Source: Cunninghamella blakesleeana (Eukaryota > Mucoromycota > Mucoromycetes > Mucorales > Cunninghamellaceae). From it: a DNA stretch of 64,000 bases. Position 1 is the first letter of the stretch. Each line of letters opens with the position of its first letter. The DNA is taken from NCBI GenBank assembly GCA_017871115.1, contig JAFCIZ010000002.1, positions 1,013,501-1,077,500 of the forward strand, written 5' to 3'. A program made the translations under genes and the position numbers. This document shows, in pieces, positions 12,871 to 24,519 of the stretch. A model generated the notes under the pieces. The model saw only the letters and a list, made by a program, of their open reading frames with translations, was not told the DNA's origin and did not search any database.

Positions 12871-13721
12871 TATATATATATATATATATGTATAATTTTT
12901 TATTTTAAAGAAATAAAAGTGTATAAAATAAAATAAATATGATAATTTTCTTAGCAACCTTATAATAAAGTTTATTAGCTTAAAAAAATATCGTCATAAA
13001 ACTTATCATCTGAAAAAAAAAAAAAAAAAAAAGATATAAAATTTAATCGTCCCAAGCCATCTACTACTTACGTACGTAGTAATCATAACAATGGTTAAAA
13101 AAAAAAATTATTCTATTCCTTTTATGTCTTTTTTATACAAAAAACAAGCATTTATTCTCTTAATCTTCCCAAAAAATAAACAAATAAATAAATAAAGAAT
13201 AAAAAAGGAAATGGTCTCATGGTCGTTTCTTTTGAATAAAATACTTTTGATCTCTATAGTTTTTATTGGTAATGATTAAGATTAATAAAAAAAAAAACGA
13301 AATGAAACGAAATAAAAATAAAAGATGGTTTAATATATCTTATGAGGTTTTATATCAAAAAAAAAGTTAGCTGGGTTTATGTTTTTTTTTTGTTTTTTTT
13401 TTGTTATTGTTTTTATTGAGACTTTATAAAAATATGTTTTTTTATATTTGTTGTCATAAAAAAAACCAGCCATTTTGTACAACTAAAAAAATCTATTTAT
13501 TCTAAAGCTGAGTCTTAAAAAACTATAAATGCAGAGTGATGTTTATTTTTATTTTATTTTTTGTACCTTAAATAAACAAATGGGCTTAAATTCTTTTTTA
13601 TTTTTTCTATTTATTGTCTTTTTTTTTTTTTTAATTTTTATCCTCTTTTCTTTTTCTTTTATTACTTTTTAGAAAAACATATATTTATTTATTTTCAAGC
13701 AATTCAATTCTATTAAAAAAA
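12871..13721. other. Intergenic, no gene seen
   Basis: It is 850 bp of AT-rich DNA with A/T homopolymers. A small perfect palindrome, TACGTACGTA, occurs within the region about 13065-13080. The stretch at 13540-13715 is pyrimidine-rich and probably the promoter of the next gene. Confidence 0.5.
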
Positions 13722-14144
13722 ATGCGTTCAACAATTATTTATATAATGATGTTATTAAATTTCATCATTTTATTTAATATTAACCAAGTTCAAGCAGCAC
13801 CTATAAAAGTACCCCAAGTATGGATGGATGATGAAGGAAAAGTCATTGCTATGGCTGTTGATGAGGATAATGCTAGTAATAATAATAATGGTATGGATGA
13901 AAAAAGAGAAGATGACCAAATTGATCAACATATAGATCAAGAATTTATTGATTATTTAAAATCGTCTATTCATGATTATGAAGAAGAATTCGATAATGAT
14001 ATTGAAGATACAATGTATTTATCTGATCCTAACGAAGTTACTACCACTACCACTACCACCACCATAACTACCATTACTTCAAATGTAAAAACAAGGCTGG
14101 TTAAATTATTTAGTAAAATGGTTGTATTTACTTTAAATGAATAA
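13722..14144 (+). CDS. Small secreted acidic protein
   Basis: This single-exon gene encodes 140 residues. The N-terminus MRSTIIYIMMLLNFIILFN followed by INQVQA|API is a clear secretory signal peptide with a likely cleavage after VQA near residue 26. The mature part is strongly acidic (DEDNASNNNNGMDEKREDD, DYEEEFDNDIEDT), has no cysteine, and carries a [13 protein letters not shown] run that could be O-glycosylated. The KR at MDEKR resembles a Kex2-type processing site. It has no recognised family. Codon composition and the signal peptide support a real gene. Confidence 0.7.
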   Translation: MRSTIIYIMMLLNFIILFNINQVQAAPIKVPQVWMDDEGKVIAMAVDEDNASNNNNGMDEKREDDQIDQHIDQEFIDYLKSSIHDYEEEFDNDIEDTMYLSDPNEVTTTTTTTTITTITSNVKTRLVKLFSKMVVFTLNE

Positions 14145-14529
14145 TTGTATTTATTTATTTTAATATTTATACCTCTCTCTATTTCCATCCCCTCCATTTT
14201 TTTTTTTAAAAAAAAATAGTCATGTATATATACATACATTTTACATTCCATTCATTTTTATTTTCCATCATTATAACTAGTATATATAACCATCCCTCGT
14301 TTCACCTTTTTCTCTCTCGCTATATATAACCTAGACATCTATTTGTACATATATAAATATAAATTCCATTTATATACTTTTTTTTTTTTTTTTTTCGATT
14401 TGAAACAATTTTTTTTATATTTATAAATAAATAAGTATAAAAGGATAAACTTTATTTTTTTTTTCATCTTATTCTTAATTCTAACATAACTAATAATAAT
14501 AATAAATCATTTTTATTTTATTTTATATT

Positions 14530-14562
<33 letters not shown>

Positions 14563-14569
14563 AGTATAC
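14145..14569. other. Convergent intergenic region
   Basis: It is shared 3' DNA of the secreted protein and the Tom20-SET gene. It holds a T/A palindromic run at about 14198-14217 and (TA)n at 14537-14561. No gene is seen. Confidence 0.5.
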
Positions 14570-16076
14570 TTAGATTTCAATTTCTATGGTTTCGTTTTTA
14601 ATATTATCAGGTTCAGTTTGTTTAATAGTTTCAGGTACTGGTACAGGTAAAGTATAAGAAGTTTTAATTTCATCACCTTTCTTAATAGGATGAGTAGCAA
14701 CCACAGATAAAACGTGATTATTGTCTTGGAAAATGATTTTAGTATTTGTATCCTTTTCTGATTGACCAATATAAGTAGCTAATTTATAAAGAGCAGCGCC
14801 CACACTTGATTTCTTTTCTTCTTTTTCTTCACTGTCATTAGAAGAAGATACTCGAGTATGTTCATCTGAAAGAGGTTTGTTTTCTAAATGATCACCACTA
14901 TCGATCTGTACAGCATAGGCATTATATAATAATTTTCCTTTTAACATTAAATAAATTTGGTCAGATAAAAATTCAGAAATACCTTGTACTTTGGGGTCTA
15001 ATAAGACTTTCAATAATTCCATTTCTTTCAAGACAGTTTCATTTGGTTGAAGTTCAATATATCTAATTTTGTCAATTAAATCCCATGAAGTAAATGTTTC
15101 CCCATCTTCTTTTCCTTGGCCAGCAGCGCTTTGTTTAATACGTTCTGTTTCTTCAGAGACCATTACAGATAAAAATTCGGCAATCATTAAAGGATACATG
15201 ACATTCTTTTCTTTGGAATATTCATTAAAGGCAATGGCCGATTCATCCAAGGTTTTCTTTTCTTTTTCCTTTTCTTCTGATTCTTTTTCTTTTTCTTCTT
15301 CACCTTCTTCTTTCTTTTCTGTTACTTCATCCTTTTCCTTTTCTTCTTTGTTGTCTCCACTACTATTATTTTTACTGCAAAGATACTTGTGATATACTTT
15401 AGATTGTTCACAACATTCTGGGCTACAATAAATAACCAAGTTACAGTCTTGACAAGGTGTTTTGTTGGTTTCATTTACAAGTTTCAAACAATGGTGACAG
15501 TGAATACCCTACATTTATATAAATAAATATAATAATTAAAGATATATAAGTATATAGGTTTTATTCTTTTATTTTTTTCTCTGATGATTTTTTTTTTTTT
15601 TCGAAAATAAAAACTTACTTCTAACGAAGGGAAGAGTGCAGAAACCATAGGTTCTTCAGAGAAAAGTATATCTCCAACGTCAAAATCTTTTTGAGCTACC
15701 AAACCACGACGTACAATTAATTTACCTTCAGGATTTCTACCAACAGGTAATTCACCAAGAGTTAATCCCGTGGAAGGGTCAGGGAATTGTTCATAAAAGG
15801 CATTGACACGATTGTTTTGTTCTTTGGCCATGATGGTAACCAAAATTTGAAACACAGCTTCAGGAATGGTCTTTTGGTAAATGGTGATCAATTCTAATGG
15901 GGCTGGGTAAACCTTTAAAGCAAGATAAAATGGTACGACGGCTGCTTGATAATATGCTGGTCCTATATTTCAACAACAACAGTAACAGCAACAACAATAA
16001 TAATATAAAAAGGCAAAAAGAAGATAAATACAAATAAATGAATAAAACAATAATAGTAGTAACAATAGCTATATAC

Positions 16077-16115
<39 letters not shown>

Positions 16116-16548
16116 CCTTGAGTACATAAGGCTTCTCCTTTAGCTACTTGATCCATAAAGTATTTTTCTTTTTCTTCAGGTGTAGTAGGAAGTACTTCTT
16201 TACTTGCAATAGATAATACTTGGTCAATCAAGTCCTTGATACGTTTTTCAGTTTGGTTTTTTTCTTCTTTTTCTTTTTTAGCTTGCTTCTTGCGTTCTCT
16301 TTCTAAATTATTATTATCATTTATAAAGAAAAAAAAAAAAAGAGGGGAAAGAAGAAGAGAATAAGTAAGTTTCCTTTGTTTATTATTATTATTATTTATT
16401 TTACTATTATAAAAAAAGTCTTACTTAATTGTTTTCTAAAGTTAGGGTCATTTCTTCTTTTATGATCGAAATAAATAATATACCCAAGACCAGCTGTAAT
16501 AGCAATGCCGGCAGTTATATAGGCAATATGTTTAGATTGTACGGGCAT
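14570..16548 (-). CDS. TOM20: Tom20 import receptor fused to a MYND/SET-like region
   Basis: Four exons (16548-16425, 16302-16117, 15962-15619, 15508-14570) encode 530 residues, against roughly 180-190 for fungal Tom20. Residues 1-40 carry the Tom20 membrane anchor and the conserved GYIIYFDHKRRNDPNFRKQL. A charged helix follows, then the receptor domain with ALKVYPAPLELITIYQKTIP. The same exon continues into SET-like sequence RRGLVAQKDFDVGDILFSEE. A MYND zinc finger follows (CHHC, CQDC, YCSPEC, H-x3-C), then a Glu/Lys-rich insert, and SET C-terminal sequence VATHPIKKGDEIKTSY. The NHSC-x-PN motif expected before it is absent; the matching stretch reads YIGQSEKDTNTK, so methyltransferase activity is doubtful. 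The protein should sit in the mitochondrial outer membrane facing the cytosol. Confidence 0.88.
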
Positions 16549-17988
16549 ATTTTTTTTTTGTTGTACGTATATATAAAAGAAGAGAGAGAGAGAGAGAGAA
16601 AAAGAGAAGGTAAATAAAATTTTTTCGTGTCAAAAAAAAGCAAATTCGGGATTTAAAATTCTTTTTTGGTCTCATTTTTTGGCTCGTCATTTTTTATAAC
16701 CCTTTTTTTTTTGTGTTCTCTTTATTTGTCTTTTATTATTTTTTTCTTCACTCTATTATGAGTTCATAATAATAATAGCATAATAACAATAATGATAATA
16801 ATAATAGTTGACAACGTTAATTTTAATTTAATAATATATTACAAGTCAAAATATGAAAAAAAAAGATAATAGTTTAAAAAAGCGAAGAATAAAAAATAGT
16901 CTAAATAATTTTTAAAAGCCCTTTATCCTTCTATAGCAAAATCTCTAATTGACTCGAAAATTCACAAAGTCACTTAGAATTTTCAGGTTATAGCCTCATT
17001 TTTTTCTCTTACTTTCCTCCATTAATATTAATATCTAAAAATTCCCTCAAGTCATTCTAAGAAATTCGCCATATGTTAACCATTTATTATTGAATCCAAA
17101 GCATTTTTTGAAATTGTATAAAAGTTTTAAGACAACCAATAAGATGTAATTTTTAAAAACACTCCTTCGATAAAAGAAAAAAAAAAAAACAACCATTTCA
17201 AAGATAATATAATATCTAAAGAATTATTTATATGGGCTATTCAAAGAGTTATCAAGGTAAGTTATAATAAAATGTATATACTTAAATTATTAAATGGAGT
17301 TGATATATACCTTTTATTTTATTCTGTTCTTATTATCCAAAATGATATTTTTTTTAGGTATTATTATAGTTGATAATATTAACAGCTAGAGTAGTAATAT
17401 AGATGGACTTGATACATTCATAAAATATACTACTGCTGGGTTCAAATATCCGTATGTAAATATTGCATAAAATACAGGTGCTAATGGATATATATAGGAA
17501 ATTCTTGATATATACTCAACAGCAACGCCATTATATCTCGAAAAATAATATATAGTTAAACTGAAAAAATTGATAAAAACAAAACTTGAATTTAACAATA
17601 CTAACAGTAATAACAACAGTATAATGATACAGTTAATGAATTAGAAAAATCATTCTTTAACTTTAGAATAATAAAGGAAAATACCATTCTTGTAAAGCAT
17701 ATACATAAATAATTTTTAACTGTCGTTCACATATGATAATAAAAAACTAATTGGCTCCTTTATTAGTCATTCTTGATACTATTTTTTATTTTGATAATGG
17801 CTAATAATATTTTCCAACTTAAAATAATAATCATTTAGCATTTTTCACCCATTTACATGACATCTCATCGTGGTGCTGATGAAGCCCTACCCTGCTCGAT
17901 TGTATGTTACTTTTTATCAATATAAACTCTCATTATCAAATTATATACTCAAATAAATGCATAATTGATTAAAGTCTTTCGACTCATA

Positions 17989-18026
<38 letters not shown>

Positions 18027-18783
18027 TTGAATGAAATTTATCTCTGCAGATTTTTTTATTTACTAGTTTTTTTATAATTAAAGTATTAAATTGAATATAA
18101 TTTCTATAATTTGAAGGTAATCATTATTTTTTTTTAAAATGTATTGAATAAAAAATTCAATATTTAATCATTTAAAAATCAAAATTCATTATTTATCTTT
18201 CTCTTAGTCATATTAGTCACTTTTTTTTTTTAAAAAAAAAATACAATTTGCATTATATTATATTCTACCTTTTATTTGTATATTTGAAAGTAGATCCTAT
18301 TTTTTTTTTTTTTTTTTTTTTTTTGCCACGTTGTTAAAAAATATAATAGAAAAAATTATAATAAACATGTTACTACAAGGATTCCATTATGGTTTGTTGA
18401 ATCATTACTAAAATGATATGTATGACAGGAATAACATTGTAAAGCCCTTTTTATTTTTTTTTAAAAAAAAACTAATTAAAATAAGTAAAAATTTATTGAA
18501 AAACATATGTATACATACTATATAAAATACGATAGTTCATTTAATTGGAAGGAAAGCAAAGAAAAGGAAAGGATATATAGTATTTTTAAATCAATATAAG
18601 AATAATAAATAAATAATTATAAGAAAAAAAGGAAAGAGAGGATGAATGAATGAAAGAAAGAAAGAAAGAAATTACAGATAAGTTAAAAAAATAAAAATAA
18701 TAAAGTATACAATGATAAAATGAATGAATGCTATATTTTTCGTTTTGTTTTAAAGTTTTTTGCTTTAGTATATATTTTGTTTA
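16549..18783. other. Long gene-poor stretch
   Basis: It begins with the Tom20-SET promoter (GA run at 16578-16600). The rest is AT-rich with A/T homopolymers, (AT)n at 17992-18022 and a run of 24 T at 18301-18324. The only possible protein remnant is at 17386-17616 and is listed separately. A slightly less AT-rich patch at 17865-17900 has no recognisable content. No RNA gene is recognised. Confidence 0.5.
17386..17616 (-). pseudogene. Possible membrane-protein gene fragment
   Basis: A 76-codon minus-strand frame with mixed, non-repetitive composition (YNGVAVEYISRIS, YIYPLAPVFYAIFTYGYLNP) ends at a stop at 17386. It could be the last exon of a polytopic membrane protein: an acceptor-like TGTTAG lies just inside its upstream end. 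No joining upstream exon was found, and the frames upstream contain stops. It may be a decayed fragment or a chance open frame in AT-rich DNA. Confidence 0.2.
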
Positions 18784-20180
18784 TCATGAAAAGTATGGAT
18801 CTAAACAAGGAGAGTTACCATTAAGAAAATCTTGTTCCGTAATAACAGAAAGGGAAGGCGTAAGAGGTGTATTCATTGAAGGTATATGAGTAGCTGGTGA
18901 TGAAGTAGACATAGGTGTTGGTAAATTCGATTCACAAAGGTTAATATTTGATGTTGTTGAGTTATTGGTATGTTGATGATGGATAAGGTCATTATTATTA
19001 TGACTAACAATAATATTATTAGAAGAAGTAGTAGGCGATGAAGAAGAAGGCGATGAAGAGGAAGAGGAGGATGCGGGATGTCCTCCTAAACGTTTACGTT
19101 GTTCAAAACGAGATTGATCATTATTAATCCAATAGCCACATAACCCAATCCAATTGTTTTCATAGCCTTTAATATGACGTTCAAAGTCGTCTTGTAATTT
19201 ATCCCATTTGATTTTAGCATTTCGTTTTTTCAAATCTTCCAAATTGGTACGTAAATAAGCATATTTTCCAGTAATCAAAGTTTTTTCTCTTGCAGATAAT
19301 TTTTCCCATCGATCTTTGCCTAATATTAAATAACAGACTTTTTCAATTGGTTGATCCCATTTTTCGGTATTATAATTTTGGAAACGTAATAACTATAAAT
19401 ATTTTTTTAATAATAAAAAAAAAAAATTAAGATCTATATAAATTATAATTATCATTTTTTTTTTAAAAAAATAAAATAAAATGAAATAGAGAGTATTACC
19501 TGTTTTTTTGTTTTATTTCGTACTTTTTCCAATTCAAGTTTAAAGCATTCCACAGCAGCACTAAGAGAAGAAGGAGGTAAAGAACAATGCTCTTGTAAAT
19601 ATTCCAACCGATCGCCTTCACTTTCAATGATCATTTTCCCATCAAAACACATAAAACATTGCCTAGCGGCCTCTTTGACAGTGACTTTTTCAGCCTCCGA
19701 TAATTTGGCATTGGTCACCATGGTATCACTATTATTGACAGACCCGTCGACTAAATTGATGCTTGCTGAGGGATTATTGTTATTATTGCTATTGCCACTA
19801 TTATTAGCATTATTATTATTATTTGCTGGTGCAGTGGAATTAGATGAAACTTGAGGATTATAACCATTAAGGTATTGTTCAATTAATGTCCACCTAGCAT
19901 CTAAAAAAAAATAAAGAGTAAAAATAATATGGAGTAAAATAAAATAAAAAAAAAAGAGTATATATTAAATGGATGAACATATATAGAGAGGTATATGTAT
20001 GTATTGTTTTTTTTATTTATCATTATTACCATTATCAATTTTTTGATTTAAATTAGAAGGAGTCATTTGTTGTCTGGGTGCAGCAGCAGGTAAAGCCATT
20101 CCCATTGATGGATTAGAAGAAGTAGATGCGGCACTGATATATATGGCTATTAATAAATATAAAAAAGGAAATTGAAAAAA

Positions 20181-20215
<35 letters not shown>

Positions 20216-21795
20216 ATATAAAGTCAGTAAATAAAATGATCTGATATTCTAATTTTTTTTTATTCATCTTACCACTACCACAGTTAGATAATTTTTCAAA
20301 GCCTGGTTGGTAACTAAATATAAATACATATATAGATATATATAAATATTAATTTAACGATTTAAATGATTTTTTTTTTTTTTGTTACAAAAAAAAAAAA
20401 ATTTGTACTACCTTTTCTCTTGTTGGTTATTTGAAGATTGGGCCACTGGCATTTTCTTTTTTTCAGTAGGACTTGATTTCTGAATATTTAAATATAAAAA
20501 AAAATTATATAAATAAGGAGAACGAATTTTAGGAAACATCTATTTTTACATAATAATAATATTAAGTTTTTTTTTTTTTAAAAAAAAATATTCATTACTT
20601 TTCCAAGATATTTATTCCATTCTTGTTGAAATCTTCCAATAGCAAGAGGTAAAGATAGGATATCATTTGATTTTGAAGAAGAAGGTTGTAATAAATATAA
20701 CTATGTAGGCAAAAAAAGAAAAAAGAAAAAAAATAATGAATATTATTGATTGAATGTACGTTTTTATACATGTAAAAGGTCTATTGTCCATTCATATCTG
20801 ATAATCTTTAAAGTCAATAAAAAGTTACCTTGATTGTTTCTTCGGTTAATTCATCACTATATTTATTTTGAAAGGCTTGGCGTGCACATTCTTTAATATA
20901 TTGAACGGGGAAACTGACATGTTGTTGATATTGAGATAATTCCATTTCTTTTTCTTTTAATGATAATTCAAGATCTTTAATTTTTTGTTCTAAAGCGATT
21001 ATCGTATCTAGAATTGGGACTATATATATATATATATGTATATATAATTAAAATTATTTATATAGGTGATTAGTATTCTGAACATGAAAATCATATTCTA
21101 TAACCTTTTTAAAAAAATAAAGTTTATACATATATATACCTTTATCTTTATTAGTTGCAGTCGTCGTCCAGATATGATTATGCTCATCTTGTGATGAAAT
21201 ACCAGAGTCTTCAAAACTAGAAGGAGAAGTACCAGGACCAAATTCTTCATGTTTAGGTAATCCTTTTTATAAAAATAAATAAGGAAGAATAAGTATAAGA
21301 AAAAAAAACATCATATGACACTAAATAAATAAATATATCTTTTTTATAAGGATATGTCTATGTACCAATAATAGAATTAATATATATATCATCATCATCG
21401 AACAAGTGAGTTGCTTGTAATTGTAATTGTAATTGATCTTGTTGATCTAAAGGTTGTTGTTGTTGTTGTTGATCTTGTTCTCGTCTCTTTTTTTGTGCTG
21501 GAGGTTTTCGTGATTTCGTAGTAGAATGAGTTGCTACAGAAGCTGGATATTTATGTTTAGAACCATGAGGTACTATATAAATAAAAACAAAATAAAATGA
21601 AATAAAAATGATATTAGTTGATATAAATAAACAAATAAATAGATAAACCTTTTACTATTGCTATTATTATTATATTTCTACGAACTTACATTGCTCATAA
21701 AAAGAGTTATCAATATATTGTTCATCAGGCTTCCAATCGTTAAGAAAACTATAGTCCTCGATAATATTATTATTTGTATTGTTATTATTATCCAT
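18784..21795 (-). CDS. Unknown ten-exon protein with a coiled coil and a conserved-looking helical region
   Basis: Ten exons (21795-21690, 21572-21366, 21262-21140, 21019-20829, 20700-20599, 20479-20412, 20313-20273, 20146-20030, 19900-19500, 19392-18784) encode 654 residues; all phases agree. No named domain is recognised. The N-terminal third has a basic patch KSRKPPAQKKRR, then glutamine-rich DQQQQQQ and QLQLQLQ. A predicted coiled coil covers DTIIALEQKIKDLELSLKEK. The best non-repetitive region is residues about 420-570, helical and charged, with CFMCFDGKMIIESEGDRLEY and WDKLQDDFERHIKGYENNWI. The C-terminus is serine/proline/asparagine-rich. A nuclear or regulatory role is a guess from composition alone. 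Confidence 0.8.
20177..20219. repeat. (AAAT)n microsatellite in an intron
   Basis: About 42 bp of AAAT units lie in an intron of the ten-exon unknown gene. Confidence 0.85.
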
Positions 21796-23742
21796 TTAAA
21801 ATGCTATTTTTAATTAAATGCTTTCTTTTTATTTATGGTTATTTTTTTATAAAATGTTTTTTAAAAAAAAGTAGAGAATAAAGAATAAAAAGTAGAGAGG
21901 AAGAAAAGAAAGTGAATTAGCTGTAGTGAGCGGAAGAAAAAAAATAAAAAATATAAAAGTGAAAGAGGGGGGAAAAATAACAAAAAAAAAAAATAAGTGG
22001 AGGCACGTTTTTAAAATAAAATAATTATTAAGGTTGGGATTCCTTTTTTGGCAGGGATACCACCATTAATAAAGATTACCCCAATTTTTATTTAAATGGT
22101 TATTACTAGCATATATGATATACTATATATATATATATATATATAAATATATATATTATTGACATATTGACATTAATCCATCTTTTTTTTTTTTAATTAA
22201 AATATAATATTGTAATATATATTTGCATACGTATCCTCTTTTTAATACTTTAATAAATAAACTTTTTTTTTTAAACTACGTAGGTAATATAATTTAATCG
22301 AATGATCCATCGGTGATCATATATCGACCCAATTAAATGTTAATACATAACGATAATATAAAAAATACAGATATTTCCAAGAAACATATTAATGATGAAA
22401 AAGTAAAAATATGTAATGTAAATACTAATTTTTTTTTTTTTACCTCGAAAAAAAGATGAACATATATTAAATCTTTTTTATTTCGAAATCAATAGTGAGT
22501 TTAAATAGAGTAATTAATATATTCCTTTAAAAAAACTTTCACAAAAGTTAATAGATAAGTAAATCCAGACAACCTATATATATACATATCTTTATTAAAA
22601 AAAAATCGATAATTACGTATGCATGATTCATCAAAAAAAAAAGTCAATTTGGGCTATTTTTACCCAAGTTCAAACACATACTCTTCTTCATGTGTAACAT
22701 TTTTGGTGATCACAACTATTAAAAAAAAAATAAAGGTCGTTTGCTATGTTACTATGCACCCATTTTTTCTACTTTTTTTTTTTTATAAAAAAAAGCAGTA
22801 ATAACAGAGTGTATACATACGATGGTTTTAAATTTGTGGGTGTAATGTAATACGCTGTATTTTAGCAAATGCTATTTTGAGCCCAGCAAGTTTTCTTGAC
22901 TTTTTATTATTATTAAATATCCAATTTTGAAAATGAATCAACTGGGTTTTTTTTTTTTTTTTAAAAAAAAAAAAAGAATGTTCACATAGAAATTATTTAT
23001 TCAGCTTTACAAAAAAAAAAAGGTAGTGGCCAGATAATAGAGTGACACATTATTATTATTTTAATGAATAAATTAAAATATTTAAATGTCCTTTCCCCGC
23101 CTTTAACATTAATTTTCTATCACGATTTAATCTTTTTGTTTTTTTCTATAAAATAAAATAAAAATTATAAAAAAAAAGATTCATGCGAAATAATGACTGG
23201 ATAAGTTTTTTTACGTAAAAAAAATCATTATCAAAAGATCAAATGAACCAGTCTTAAGGTCTTTTTTTATGAAAATAAAAATAGTGTAATTTTGAATCCC
23301 AGCTTTATTATTCTTCTATTATTCTTCTATGATTTAGTATCAATATAGTAAGTGCATTTCTTACACATATTTGTTTAGCATAGCTAGAAATAATGAAAAA
23401 AGACTAGTTTCATAAAATAGAAATGAAGAAAAAAAGACCCTTTCTACCTTCATTTTTTTGAATTATACCTAAAATTAATAATATAGGTTTCTTTTCTTTT
23501 ATAGAAAAAGTTAGTGTAATAAATAAAATCGATAATAGAAAAAAAAACATTTTGGTGTAAGAAATCATGTGATGTATATAATTATTATTTATTTAGAAAT
23601 TTAAACTTTAGATAATTTCCGTTCAAAAGAGAGGGAGAATAAACAAATTATTTGTTTCAAAATAAAAAAAATTTATGTCATTTCTGTCCTTAGCAATATA
23701 TATGAATATGATATTTTTTATTAAAAAAAAAAGGAGAAGAGA
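21796..23742. other. Long intergenic stretch, no gene seen
   Basis: This 1.9 kb lies upstream of the ten-exon unknown gene and downstream of the next minus-strand gene. It contains A/T homopolymers, a T/A palindromic run at about 22946-22975, and short open frames with low-complexity translations only. I find no tRNA-like box B sequence. Confidence 0.5.
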
Positions 23743-24519
23743 TTAATCATCATTAATTTCATAAGCAATGATTTCTTTTAACTGATCCATTAAATTTTGA
23801 TGACAAGATAAAATTTGATTTATTATTGATTTCCATTGTTGATCAGATAAAGAAGAGGATGGGGTAAATAAAGTGGACTCTAAGGTGGCCATAGCCTTTT
23901 TTGACAGTACCTGCTGACAATTAATAAAAAATTGAGGATAGGATGATTTAAAATCATTTAATTTTTCAGGGTAATGACGGATATGACATACATTGATATG
24001 TTGAAAAAATGTTGGTTCGCTATATGCTTTTTCTTCATCTTCGTCTTCACCATCCTCTACCATCATACATCCAACTAAATCTTTAAAGGTAATAAACGAC
24101 GTAGGGATGCGGTTTAAATAACCTTTAATTTTCATCATCCATTGGTAATCATTGTATTGTTGACGAGGGCTATATAAAATCTTTTCAAAGGTATGCCATT
24201 CTTTTTTCCCTAATTGCAGCTGTATTGATTTAAAAAAAGGTTGATTATGTTGAACCAACTCTTTCATTTCTTGATCACGGTTTAATAAAGCAACAAGGAT
24301 GGTATCTGGGACCATATGCGCATGAATATCTATATTAGGTGAACATAGGTTTTCTTCTTTTTCTTTATCTTTTTCTTCCTCTTCTTCGTCCATATCAGTT
24401 TGTAAAGCAGGTAAACAGAATTTTACTCGTTTCTTTTCTTCTTCTTCTTCCTCTACTTCCAAGGGTTCTTGTAATTTTTCATGGGGTGGTGATAAAGGTA
24501 AAACTTGAATATTCATCAT
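23743..24519 (-). CDS. Unknown 258-residue protein with an internal duplication
   Basis: This single-exon gene has no recognised family. The first 60 residues are acidic, with an RVKF sequence at residues 31-34 (KKRVKFCLP) that fits the PP1-docking RVxF consensus. Two similar helical units follow. Unit 1 runs about residues 90-150 (QPFFKSIQLQLGKKEWHTFE ... DYQWMMKIKGYL). Unit 2 runs about residues 193-250 (PQFFINCQQVLSKKAMATLE ... DQQWKSIINQIL). Both have the order P-x-FF, a KK step, a YSP/FTP turn and a QW helix, consistent with tandem duplication. The start is the first of two ATGs (24519 and 24516). Confidence 0.75.
   Translation of the reverse strand: MMNIQVLPLSPPHEKLQEPLEVEEEEEEKKRVKFCLPALQTDMDEEEEEKDKEKEENLCSPNIDIHAHMVPDTILVALLNRDQEMKELVQHNQPFFKSIQLQLGKKEWHTFEKILYSPRQQYNDYQWMMKIKGYLNRIPTSFITFKDLVGCMMVEDGEDEDEEKAYSEPTFFQHINVCHIRHYPEKLNDFKSSYPQFFINCQQVLSKKAMATLESTLFTPSSSLSDQQWKSIINQILSCHQNLMDQLKEIIAYEINDD

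Noticed and set aside
13060..13085. TACGTACGTA palindrome as an operator or origin element
   Set aside because: A single short palindrome is expected by chance and has no supporting context.
17232..17388. Short two-exon reading MGYSKSYQG plus a 9-residue second exon
   Set aside because: It gives only about 18 codons before a stop, has no composition support, and a GT/AG pair is easy to find by chance in this DNA.
16549..18783. Transposon or retroelement remnant in the gene-poor stretch
   Set aside because: No terminal repeats, target duplications, or reverse-transcriptase or transposase motifs were seen on either strand.
22619..22801. 60-codon plus-strand frame
   Set aside because: Lys/Phe-rich with no recognisable motif, in a gene-poor stretch of homopolymers.
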